A stretch of 5,925 nt of DNA from Candidatus Eiseniibacteriota bacterium (GTDB lineage Bacteria > Eisenbacteria > RBG-16-71-46): assembly GCA_021414165.1 (NCBI GenBank), contig JAIOPA010000354.1, positions 1-5,925 on the forward strand. Reading direction: 5' to 3'. Positions 1 to 5,604 of the stretch are shown in pieces. Each line of letters starts with the position of its first letter. Position 1 is the first letter of the stretch. The notes beneath the pieces are model-generated. The model worked only from the letters and a program-made list of their open reading frames with translations, was not told the origin of the DNA and made no database searches. The position numbers and the translations under genes are program-made.

Positions 1-44
1 CGCCGCACTCGCAGTCATTACCGGGACTCACCGCTTCACGTTCA

Positions 45-60
45 CTGCGCGGGCGCGCAG
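45..60. terminator. GC hairpin downstream of the lipoprotein gene
   Basis: A perfect 6-bp stem (CTGCGC / GCGCAG) closes a 4-base loop about 90 bases past the lipoprotein stop. It has no T-tract on either strand, so it is at best a weak or factor-assisted terminator for the leftward operon. It could also be a chance GC palindrome. Confidence 0.25.
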
Positions 61-132
61 GATCAGCGCACCATTGTTGCACGCGATTGCACTCGCTACA
101 CCGGCATGTGTCGTGGTGGTCAAGCCCTGCGC

Positions 133-146
133 TCCGCGCGCGCGGA
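133..146. repeat. 14-base perfect palindrome abutting the lipoprotein stop codon
   Basis: TCCGCGCGCGCGGA is a perfect palindrome with an alternating CG core, and it begins at the base immediately after the lipoprotein TAG stop. On the transcript it can only fold with a small loop. With the hairpin at 45-60 it may help end the operon transcript or protect the 3' end. No T-tract follows it. Confidence 0.35.
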
Positions 147-539
147 CTACCAGATCGCGAGCCGGATGAACTTGAGCTCGACGCTGCCGGTGGAATCGAT
201 GGTGGCACGGAAGCGATAGCCACCCGAGCCCTCCACGTACTCACCGCCGTGCGACTCGACCGGACGGCCGTTCACCTTGCCGCTCACCCACAGCAGGCCT
301 TCGCCCTTCACACGCACGCGCACCTCGGCACTCTCGCCGGGCGCCAACGCCGGCACGCGCGTGGAGTCCTTCTCGGTACGCACCCACAGCCCATTCACGC
401 GCTGGCCCGAGGCGTTCACCACCCGGATCCGCGGCCCCTCGCCACGGCTGCAACCGCCGGCTGCGGCGCCCAACAACGCGCCGAGTACAAACACACACCC
501 CGCGAGCACGAATGCCCGCGGGGTGTGGGACTTCTTCAC
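147..539 (-). CDS. small predicted lipoprotein, unknown function (third gene of a two-component operon)
   Basis: The product is 130 residues from a GTG start at 539 and begins with Lys-Lys, a typical signal-peptide n-region. A TTG at 551 would add four residues and overlap the regulator stop as TTGA. Neither start has a clear Shine-Dalgarno sequence, so translation is probably coupled to the regulator. A hydrophobic stretch (about residues 9-27) ends in Ala-Gly-Gly-Cys30, a plausible though not ideal lipobox. A second, textbook Leu-Ala-Gly-Cys15 lies inside that stretch but leaves a very short hydrophobic core. After a short Ser/Arg/Gly linker, residues about 37-127 are rich in alternating hydrophobic residues and Gly/Pro turns, with a Pro-Gly-Glu-Ser segment, suggesting a small all-beta (Ig-like) domain. 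I recognise no family. The operon position suggests an envelope accessory of, or output from, the two-component system; that is inference. Confidence 0.75.
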   Translation of the reverse strand: MKKSHTPRAFVLAGCVFVLGALLGAAAGGCSRGEGPRIRVVNASGQRVNGLWVRTEKDSTRVPALAPGESAEVRVRVKGEGLLWVSGKVNGRPVESHGGEYVEGSGGYRFRATIDSTGSVELKFIRLAIW

Positions 540-547
540 GGCCGGGA

Positions 548-1252
548 TCAAGCGGCCGACGGTTCGACGAACTTGTAGCCCACCTTGTGCACCGCCACGA
601 TGAACGGCTTCTCGAAGCCGTCACCCAGCTTGCTGCGCAGGTTCGACACGTGCGTATCGACCGTACGCGTGGTGACACCCAGTTCCTCGTCGACGCCCCA
701 GATCTCCTCGAGCAACTCCTCGCGGCTCACGGTGCGGCCGCGGTGCTCGATGAGATACTTGAGCAACTCGAACTCCTTGAACGACAGCGCAACCGCCGTG
801 CCGGTCTTGTAGACCTCGCGCGGCTCGAACCGCACCTCGACGTCACCGAACGTGTACGTGGTGGTCGGGGGCGTGCCCGTGTTCATGGGCCCACGCGCGA
901 CCAGACGCTTCACACGCGCCATGACCTCCTTGATGCTGAACGGCTTGGTCACGTAGTCGTCCGCGCCCAGATCGAAGCCCTTGAGCACATCGGCCTCGAA
1001 GTTACGCGCGGTCATGACCAGCACCGGGATGTCCTTGTGACGCTGGCGCAGCTCCTTGAGGACGGTGAAGCCGTCCTTCTCGGGCAGCATGATGTCCAGC
1101 AGCACGGCATCCGGCTTCTGCTTGAGTGCCAAGCGGAGGCCCTCCTGACCATTCTTCGCGGTCAGGACCTCGTAGCCTTCGTAGCGGAAGTTATGCGCGA
1201 GGCCATCCAACAGCCCGTCTTCGTCTTCCACGATGAGGATCTTCTTCTGCAT
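548..1252 (-). CDS. OmpR/PhoB-family response regulator
   Basis: This 234-residue cytoplasmic transcription regulator has the usual length and layout for the family. The receiver domain (about residues 3-118) shows the acidic pair Glu9-Asp10, the phospho-acceptor Asp53 in LLDIMLP, Thr81 and the Lys103-Pro104 switch. A Thr/Pro-rich linker (about 121-132) leads to an OmpR-type winged helix (about 133-229) with the recognition-helix region RTVDTHVSNLRSKL and the C-terminal hairpin VGYKF. I chose the ATG at 1252 because a GGAG lies 6 bases upstream and the receiver fold starts at once. A GTG at 1324 would overlap the kinase stop as GTGA but add 24 residues of Gly/Arg-rich sequence foreign to the fold. 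It lies 68 bases after the kinase and just before the lipoprotein, so the three are probably co-transcribed. Its partner should be that kinase. Target genes cannot be read from the sequence. Confidence 0.95.
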   Translation of the reverse strand: MQKKILIVEDEDGLLDGLAHNFRYEGYEVLTAKNGQEGLRLALKQKPDAVLLDIMLPEKDGFTVLKELRQRHKDIPVLVMTARNFEADVLKGFDLGADDYVTKPFSIKEVMARVKRLVARGPMNTGTPPTTTYTFGDVEVRFEPREVYKTGTAVALSFKEFELLKYLIEHRGRTVSREELLEEIWGVDEELGVTTRTVDTHVSNLRSKLGDGFEKPFIVAVHKVGYKFVEPSAA

Positions 1253-1258
1253 GACTTT

Positions 1259-1262
1259 CTCC
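1259..1262 (-). promoter_or_regulatory. ribosome binding site that sets the response regulator start
   Basis: On the minus strand GGAG is followed by six bases and then ATG at 1252. This good spacing is the main reason to prefer the ATG over the GTG at 1324 that overlaps the kinase stop codon. Confidence 0.65.
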
Positions 1263-1320
1263 AAGCCCGCTCCCGGCTCGCCGAAGCGTGCGCGGCCAGG
1301 CGTGTGGCGACCGCCGAGGT

Positions 1321-2883
1321 TCACACCTCGGGAGCGCCTCGGCCACCGTCCCAGACAGGCAACAGGATCGTGAACGTACTGCCCTCGCCGGGCGTACTCA
1401 CTACTTCCACCCGGCCATGATGCGCGCGAACCAGCATCTCCACAAGCGACAGACCCAGCCCGGCCCCCTTCACGTCGTGGACCAGCCCGGTCTCGGCCCG
1501 CACGAACTTCTCGAAGATACGCTCCTGCTGGTCGGCCGGGATACCGATGCCCCGGTCGGCCACCGACAACGTCACCATGCCGTCCCGTGAGCCCACCGAG
1601 ACGCGCACGTCCTTGCGCTCCTTGGAATACTTGACCGCATTATCGAGCAGGTTGAGCAGGCAGTGGTGCAGCGCCCGGCTGTCGCCCAGGATCTGCGGCA
1701 GCGACTCCGGCAGCCAGACCTCGTGCTTGAACCCGGCGTCCTCGAGCCGCAGCCGAAAGCTCTCCATGGCGGTGTTGACCACCTCGCGCATGTCCACCGG
1801 CTGCAGGTTCAGCTGCCTCTGGCCGGCCTCGAGCCGCGAGTAATCGAGGATGTTGTCGATCAACTGCACGAGCCGGTCGCTCTCGCGCGTGATCGTGCGC
1901 AGGTACTTGTCGCGCTCCTCCTCGGTGCGGAACCGCCCCATCTCGAGCGTCTCCACGGCCAGCTTGATCACGGCCACGGGCGTCTTGAGCTCGTGCGTCA
2001 CGTTCGACACGAAACTCGACTTGGCGTTCACGAGTTCGACCTGCCGAAGGATGTAGCGCGAGCCCACGATGATCGAGCCGATCATGACGATCGACAGCAG
2101 CGCGATGAAGATGACCTCGATCACCACGAGCCGGTCGGCAAAGGCCACCGGCGACGTGGGCGTGGCCGAGATGCGCACCTGATAGCCCTCGAACGGGCCC
2201 GACATGGCCGCGGTGCGCGCGGTCTGCGGGAACGTGGCCTCGCGAACGTGCGCGACCTCGTGGCCATCTTCGTCGAGCACCGTGATCGCCAGGTGCCGCG
2301 TGGACTCGAGGCCGCCGTACATGCGCGGGCTCGACGGCAGCCGGTCGACCACGACCGAGCGCAGATGCGTGGCCAGGAACGAACGCGGGTTGAACCACCA
2401 GCCACCGGCGCCGATCGAGTAACCATCGGGGCCATTCAACAGCATGGCCGCGAACGGATGCTCACGCTTGCCCGACGGATCCTCGCCATAGATGAGCAGG
2501 TGGCCATCGACCGTGACGAGCGAGTAACCCTCGAGCTGCTCGAGCGGCACGAACTGCGGCGCCTCGAACAAGCGCGCACGCGAGGCGAGCGCGCGGCGGA
2601 TCTGCTCGGCATCGCCACCGGTGCGCGACACGGCCTCTGCGGTGACCAGTGCCTGCTGCACCTGATCGACCAACTCGCGCTCGAACGCCTCGATGACCTT
2701 GTCGGCCAGATACGCGTTGTAGCGCGCAGACTCGGCCTCGACCTGGCGCGCGACGCGCAGCGTGAGCCAGATCCCCGTACCGGCCAACGCCAGCGCGGGG
2801 ATCGCCACTGCCAGGATGAGCACCGCCAAGCGGCGCTGCCGCGAACGCGGAAGGAAGGACGGCCGGGTGATCGCCATTCCCAT
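1321..2883 (-). CDS. membrane-bound sensor histidine kinase, HisKA class, no HAMP domain
   Basis: The 520-residue product starts at the ATG at 2883; an ATG at 2877 and an upstream TTG at 2913 are alternatives. A basic N-terminus precedes TM1 (about 19-44). A roughly 205-residue extracytoplasmic sensor region (about 45-250) of unrecognised fold follows, then TM2 (about 252-278). The catalytic core has the HisKA H-box HELKTP with phospho-acceptor His297, the N-box (Asn411, Asn415), the G1 box DRGIGIP (443-449), the F-box (Phe457-Phe460) and the G2 box GAGLGLSL (473-480). Only about 19 residues separate TM2 from His297, too few for a HAMP linker. The HE-x-x-T sequence at the H-box is the form known in bifunctional kinase/phosphatases. 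It should phosphorylate Asp53 of the regulator encoded just downstream. The sensor sequence names no ligand. Confidence in the class is very high. Confidence 0.95.
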   Translation of the reverse strand: MGMAITRPSFLPRSRQRRLAVLILAVAIPALALAGTGIWLTLRVARQVEAESARYNAYLADKVIEAFERELVDQVQQALVTAEAVSRTGGDAEQIRRALASRARLFEAPQFVPLEQLEGYSLVTVDGHLLIYGEDPSGKREHPFAAMLLNGPDGYSIGAGGWWFNPRSFLATHLRSVVVDRLPSSPRMYGGLESTRHLAITVLDEDGHEVAHVREATFPQTARTAAMSGPFEGYQVRISATPTSPVAFADRLVVIEVIFIALLSIVMIGSIIVGSRYILRQVELVNAKSSFVSNVTHELKTPVAVIKLAVETLEMGRFRTEEERDKYLRTITRESDRLVQLIDNILDYSRLEAGQRQLNLQPVDMREVVNTAMESFRLRLEDAGFKHEVWLPESLPQILGDSRALHHCLLNLLDNAVKYSKERKDVRVSVGSRDGMVTLSVADRGIGIPADQQERIFEKFVRAETGLVHDVKGAGLGLSLVEMLVRAHHGRVEVVSTPGEGSTFTILLPVWDGGRGAPEV

Positions 2884-2884
2884 G

Positions 2885-2913
2885 AGCGTAGAGCCCCGGG
2901 CAGGCAAGGCCAA
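2885..2913 (-). promoter_or_regulatory. possible promoter of the kinase operon
   Basis: On the minus strand TTGGCC (2908-2913), a 17-base spacer and TACGCT (2885-2890) give a weak -35/-10 pair. If real, transcription would start about at the ATG at 2877, making the kinase mRNA leaderless with a 518-residue product. A GGGG about 10 bases before the ATG at 2883 argues the other way. This is a pattern match by eye only. Confidence 0.2.
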
Positions 2914-2978
2914 GCCATGTTCCGGTCAAGCCCGCCGCCACGGCGCCCCGGAAGAGGCGGCCCCAGCCCTCGCCCCCC

Positions 2979-3020
2979 AAAGCGAACGGGCCGCCACCCG
3001 TTGGGGTAGCGGCCCGTTCG
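2979..3020 (-). terminator. strong hairpin terminator of the Cys-rich secreted protein gene
   Basis: A perfect 12-bp inverted repeat (CGAACGGGCCGC at 2983-2994, its complement at 3009-3020) continues after one mismatch into four more pairs (ACCC/GGGT) around the loop GTTG. It starts 12 bases after the stop codon at 3033. On the minus strand the stem is followed by C and TTT (2981-2979), then G-rich sequence, so the U-tract is short but the stem is very stable. It separates the Cys-rich gene from the kinase operon downstream. Confidence 0.8.
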
Positions 3021-3032
3021 AACGAACCTGGC

Positions 3033-3926
3033 CTAGCGCATCGCGACCGGCGAGCCCGTCATGACCCGGATCTTCTGCACGACCGCACGATCGTCCGACG
3101 TGATCAGCGTCATGCAGCCGCGATCGACGTTCACGACCTCACGGTGCAGCTTGCCGCTGGCAATGGCACCGCGCAGCGACTTGCAGTCGTCGCACAGCTT
3201 CTTGCCGCTGCCGGCCGAGAGCGCGGCGAGCATCTTGTCGTTGCGCTTGGCGACCGCGGTCTGCAGCGCGCGCACATCACCCGCACGATCGGCGGTGTAC
3301 ACGATCATCGCGCCGTTCTTGAGCCCCACGACCTGCGCCTTGGCGCCCAGCGTGCGCACTTCCTTCTCGCAGTCCGACCAGTCGTCGCAGGCATCGCAGT
3401 CATGCGCCACGGCCTTCATGTGCGCCGAGCACTGCATACCGGCCGAGGCCGCGGTGGCCGTGACGCCCTTGCTCATGTCGCACTTGGCGCCAGCCGCCGA
3501 CGCGGACTTCATGCCATGGGCGCTGCACTCGGCACCGTTCATCATGGGCTTGCCGTTCGCGCTGGCGACCGCAGCCGTGGCCGTGGTCTTGCCGCCGTGC
3601 GGGTTGCAGCCCATGGCCGCAGCGACCGCCGGGTTCTTGGCGCAGGCCTCGCGCATGGCGGGCGTGCACTGCGCGGCCATGTCGGCCGTACAGGCGGCAC
3701 CATTCGCCGCGGTCTTCACGCGGATCGCCTCGGCCGAGCAACCACCGCTCGCCGGCACCGACGGGACCTGGCCCTTGCTCACGGCCGCAGCCGTGGCCGT
3801 GTTGGCCTTGGAATGAGCCGCACAACCGCCATTGGCAGCGGTCTTGGTGGCGTCGCACGCATGCGACACCGAGACGGTCGCCGCACCAGCGAGCAGCGCG
3901 AGCACGAACAAAGGCAGCGACTTCAT
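3033..3926 (-). CDS. secreted Cys-rich protein with repeated CxxH and CxxC motifs, unknown function
   Basis: The 297-residue product starts at an ATG preceded by a strong GGGAGGT ribosome binding site. Residues 1-23 form a signal peptide (MKSLPL, hydrophobic core, Ser-His-Ala) probably cut by signal peptidase I before Cys24. Residues about 24-175 are Ala/Gly/Thr/Lys-rich and repetitive: the Thr-Ala-Thr-Ala-Ala stretch recurs near 43, 116 and 156, and the KTAANG stretch near 28 and 71. CxxH occurs at 35-38, 107-110, 134-137 and 166-169. Residues about 176-297 look globular, with two CxxC pairs (177/180 and 245/248), each followed by a similar segment around Met207 and Met272. There are 16 cysteines in all. 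No heme CxxCH and no thioredoxin fold were seen. Metal binding (zinc, copper or similar) or disulfide/redox roles in the periplasm fit the motifs but are inference. It is probably transcribed alone. I do not recognise a named family. Confidence 0.85.
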   Translation of the reverse strand: MKSLPLFVLALLAGAATVSVSHACDATKTAANGGCAAHSKANTATAAAVSKGQVPSVPASGGCSAEAIRVKTAANGAACTADMAAQCTPAMREACAKNPAVAAAMGCNPHGGKTTATAAVASANGKPMMNGAECSAHGMKSASAAGAKCDMSKGVTATAASAGMQCSAHMKAVAHDCDACDDWSDCEKEVRTLGAKAQVVGLKNGAMIVYTADRAGDVRALQTAVAKRNDKMLAALSAGSGKKLCDDCKSLRGAIASGKLHREVVNVDRGCMTLITSDDRAVVQKIRVMTGSPVAMR

Positions 3927-3933
3927 GGGACCA

Positions 3934-3940
3934 ACCTCCC
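3934..3940 (-). promoter_or_regulatory. strong ribosome binding site of the Cys-rich protein gene
   Basis: GGGAGGT on the minus strand is the best Shine-Dalgarno match in the window, about 7-8 bases before the ATG at 3926. The other genes have weak or no such site, so this one is likely translated at a higher rate. Confidence 0.8.
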
Positions 3941-3998
3941 GGAAGGTGATGGCGTGAGGTGCCCTGGCATGGGCGTGCTCACATGAACCCTGAGAAGA

Positions 3999-4029
3999 AG
4001 TATCGGCCGGCCAGTCGAAATCGTGTCAC
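3999..4029 (-). promoter_or_regulatory. possible promoter of the Cys-rich protein gene
   Basis: On the minus strand GTGACA (4024-4029, five of six matches to the -35 consensus), a long 19-base spacer and GATACT (3999-4004, four of six) would start a transcript with a leader of roughly 65 bases. The spacing is poor, so this is tentative. Confidence 0.2.
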
Positions 4030-4235
4030 CGAGGCTTGCCGCCCGTGTCAGGCGTGTGCAAAAAGCCCCAGCAGAGCGCGCAGGCGACCATCGGCTCACG
4101 CCACCTGGGCAGAGCGGAATGCACGAGCCGGTCCCCCCGGGACCCCGCGTGCGCACCCACCGACGGGTACGCAACGCCGGCGGGTCACGCCGACCTCACG
4201 TACGCACATCCGGTGCGATCCGCGCGCATCTTCCG

Positions 4236-4265
4236 TTGACGCTATCGCGCCCGACTACTTACTGT
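4236..4265 (+). promoter_or_regulatory. possible promoter of the deacetylase-like gene
   Basis: TTGACG (4236-4241, five of six matches) is followed 18 bases later by TACTGT (4260-4265), which fits the relaxed TAnnnT -10 form. Transcription would start near 4272, giving a leader of only a few bases before the ATG at 4279. No Shine-Dalgarno sequence precedes that ATG, which agrees with a very short or absent leader. It also argues against the GTG at 4264 as the start. Confidence 0.3.
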
Positions 4266-4278
4266 GCGCGTCCTCTCC

Positions 4279-5466
4279 ATGGCCAAGAAACGCGCTGCGT
4301 CCCGTGAGAACCGCACGCCCTTCATTGTCGGGGTCGTCGTGGTCGCCGCCCTGCTGCTGTTCCTGGCAGGCGAGTTGTTCGCGTGGGCGACTTCGGACTA
4401 CGGCCGCATCGTGGTGTACCGCTGGCTGCATGTGGGCGATCGTCCACAGGCCGTGCGCCTGGTCGGCAAGAGCATCCAGAAGGGCCTGGAGCGAGCCGGA
4501 GTGCCGGCCACCGCGCTCGAGCAGAAGGTGGTCGAGGGCCCCGATCCGCAGGTGCGCTGGATCGTCACGCTCGAACGCGACGGCGCGCCGCTGCTGGTGA
4601 ACCACGCGATCACGCGCGCGGTGGAGGCGGGCGGCGCCCAGGTGTTGTCGGGCCGCGAGAGCCCGGGCAAGGACGGCGAGCTGGCGGTGACGCTCATGAT
4701 CGGCGTGCCCGGCCGCCCCACGCACCGGCTCGACATCGTGCGTCCCGCGCGCCCCGACGAAGACGCACCGCGCGAGACCGGCAAGCTCGCGCTGCTGCTG
4801 TTCGCCGCCGCCGAGGACGAGTCGTTGCTCGTGGCCGCGGCCGCGCGCAGCGAGGTGTTCGCCATTGCCGCTCCGGCGACCGGTGCGGGCAAGAGCCCGG
4901 TGCTGCGCATCGCGCACGAGAAGAAGCGCGAGGTCGTGCTGTTCATGCCGCTCGAGCCCGAGAACTATCCGCGCGTGAACCCCGGCCCGGCCACGTTGCT
5001 CGTGAACATGAGCAGCGGGCAGATCGAGCAGCGCCTGCGCCGCGAGATCGATCTGGCCGCGCCCACCATTGCCGTGGCCAACCTCATGGGCTCGTTCGCG
5101 ACCCAGGACGAAGCGTTCATGAAGGCGTTCTATGAAGAGCTGAAGCGCGCGCACCTGCCGTTCCTGCACGTGAACGGTGTGCCGCGCTCGGTGTGCCGCG
5201 CGCTGGCGTCGCGCGTGGGGGCGGCGTACGACGAACCCGATGTGATGCTCGATGCCGAGACGCGACGCGGCGACGCGAAGGCGCTCGACAAGGCGTGGTC
5301 GGCCGCGGTCACGCGAGCCCATGAGCGCGGCAGTGCGATCGTCATGCTGCGCATCAACAAGCGCTCGGCCCCGTGGCTCGAACGTGCGCTGACGGCGAAG
5401 CGGCTCGAGGGCGTGGAATTGGCACCGCTCTCCACGGTGATCCGCCGGCCCATGGCGCAGCACTGA
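4279..5466 (+). CDS. membrane-anchored divergent polysaccharide deacetylase (YibQ/DUF610)-like protein, probably not catalytic
   Basis: The product is 395 residues from the ATG at 4279; a GTG at 4264 would add five. A Lys/Arg-rich N-terminus leads into one membrane anchor (about 14-35), so the rest should lie outside the cytoplasm. Residues about 40-165 are a family-less linker/domain. Residues about 168-390 follow the divergent polysaccharide deacetylase layout: the PLEP motif (224-227, usually PMEP), NPGP (234-237), the Met-Gly-Ser loop (270-272), the Met-Leu-Asp stretch (about 323-325) and the RGSAIVM strand near the end. Against my memory of the family, the residues expected to bind metal are replaced: the early Asp-Asp by Phe-Ala-Ala (175-177), His before PMEP by Phe222, Asn-His of NHMGS by Asn-Leu (268-269), Leu-Asp-Ser by Leu-His-Val (296-298), and the Gly-His-Pro motif by Arg-Ile-Asn (358-360). 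It is likely a binding or structural homologue. Family assignment is from memory of motifs. Confidence 0.85.
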   Translation: MAKKRAASRENRTPFIVGVVVVAALLLFLAGELFAWATSDYGRIVVYRWLHVGDRPQAVRLVGKSIQKGLERAGVPATALEQKVVEGPDPQVRWIVTLERDGAPLLVNHAITRAVEAGGAQVLSGRESPGKDGELAVTLMIGVPGRPTHRLDIVRPARPDEDAPRETGKLALLLFAAAEDESLLVAAAARSEVFAIAAPATGAGKSPVLRIAHEKKREVVLFMPLEPENYPRVNPGPATLLVNMSSGQIEQRLRREIDLAAPTIAVANLMGSFATQDEAFMKAFYEELKRAHLPFLHVNGVPRSVCRALASRVGAAYDEPDVMLDAETRRGDAKALDKAWSAAVTRAHERGSAIVMLRINKRSAPWLERALTAKRLEGVELAPLSTVIRRPMAQH

Positions 5467-5524
5467 TCCGGAGTTACTGACCGGAGCTGTTCGATTGGCC
5501 CCGGAGCGGCACCCGGTTCTGGCC
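5467..5524. repeat. short inverted and direct repeats after the deacetylase-like gene
   Basis: TCCGG (5467-5471) and CCGGA (5481-5485) form a 5-bp stem starting right after the stop codon. CCGGAG recurs at 5469, 5481 and 5501. A second imperfect fold pairs GGCC (5497-5500) with GGCC (5521-5524) and CCGG with CCGG inside it. No T-tract follows, so a terminator role is weak. Confidence 0.3.
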
Positions 5525-5542
5525 TTCGTGTGGTACCTCACC

Positions 5543-5566
5543 CACGTGATCCACGTCATTACACGT
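5543..5566. promoter_or_regulatory. three phased CACGT repeats, possible operator of the debranching enzyme gene
   Basis: CACGT occurs at 5543, 5552 and 5562, spaced 9 and 10 bases, close to one helical turn. The first two also form a dyad, ACGTG-ATC-CACGT (5544-5556). The cluster lies 39-62 bases before the debranching enzyme ATG and touches a weak -35 candidate (TTGGCG, 5566-5571). This geometry suits a repressor or activator site, though no protein is named by the sequence. Confidence 0.35.
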
Positions 5567-5596
5567 TGGCGTTGGAGCCCATGCCGTGCGTATCCT
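5566..5596 (+). promoter_or_regulatory. possible promoter of the debranching enzyme gene
   Basis: TTGGCG (5566-5571) and TATCCT (5591-5596, four of six matches to the -10 consensus) are 19 bases apart, longer than ideal. The predicted start of transcription falls at or next to the ATG at 5605, which would make the mRNA leaderless. No Shine-Dalgarno sequence precedes that ATG. Confidence 0.25.
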
Positions 5597-5604
5597 GCGC
5601 CCCT

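Larger units (their letters stand above)
3941..4278. other. divergent intergenic spacer without a supported gene
   Basis: About 340 bases separate the leftward Cys-rich gene from the rightward deacetylase-like gene. Open frames here lack convincing composition or ribosome binding sites. The spacer holds GGCCGGCC (4005-4012), a perfect hairpin GGTCCC-CCC-GGGACC (4130-4144) and a short A-run (about 4060-4064). Promoters for both flanking genes must lie here. I saw no tRNA, riboswitch or repeat array. Confidence 0.6.

Noticed and set aside
1..18. Possible start of another leftward gene (ATG at 18, GGTGAG upstream)
   Set aside because: Only six codons fall inside the window, so coding cannot be judged.
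512..1420. Plus-strand open frame opposite the response regulator
   Set aside because: It is antisense to an unmistakable OmpR-type regulator. The product is low-complexity Leu/Arg/His-rich, with no ribosome binding site or family signature.
1663..3009. Long plus-strand open frame opposite the histidine kinase
   Set aside because: It is the mirror of a clear kinase gene in high-GC DNA. Its translation is Arg/His/Asp-rich with no domain, and it runs on through the terminator hairpin.
3033..3926. Cys-rich protein as a c-type cytochrome or a lipoprotein
   Set aside because: None of its CxxC pairs is followed by His, so there is no heme-attachment motif. The Ser-His-Ala-Cys24 sequence is a poor lipobox and a good signal peptidase I site.
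4041..4080. T-rich stretch after a GC segment on the minus strand (GGGGCTTTTTGC) as a terminator
   Set aside because: No convincing stem precedes the T-run, and no leftward gene lies upstream of it that would need terminating.
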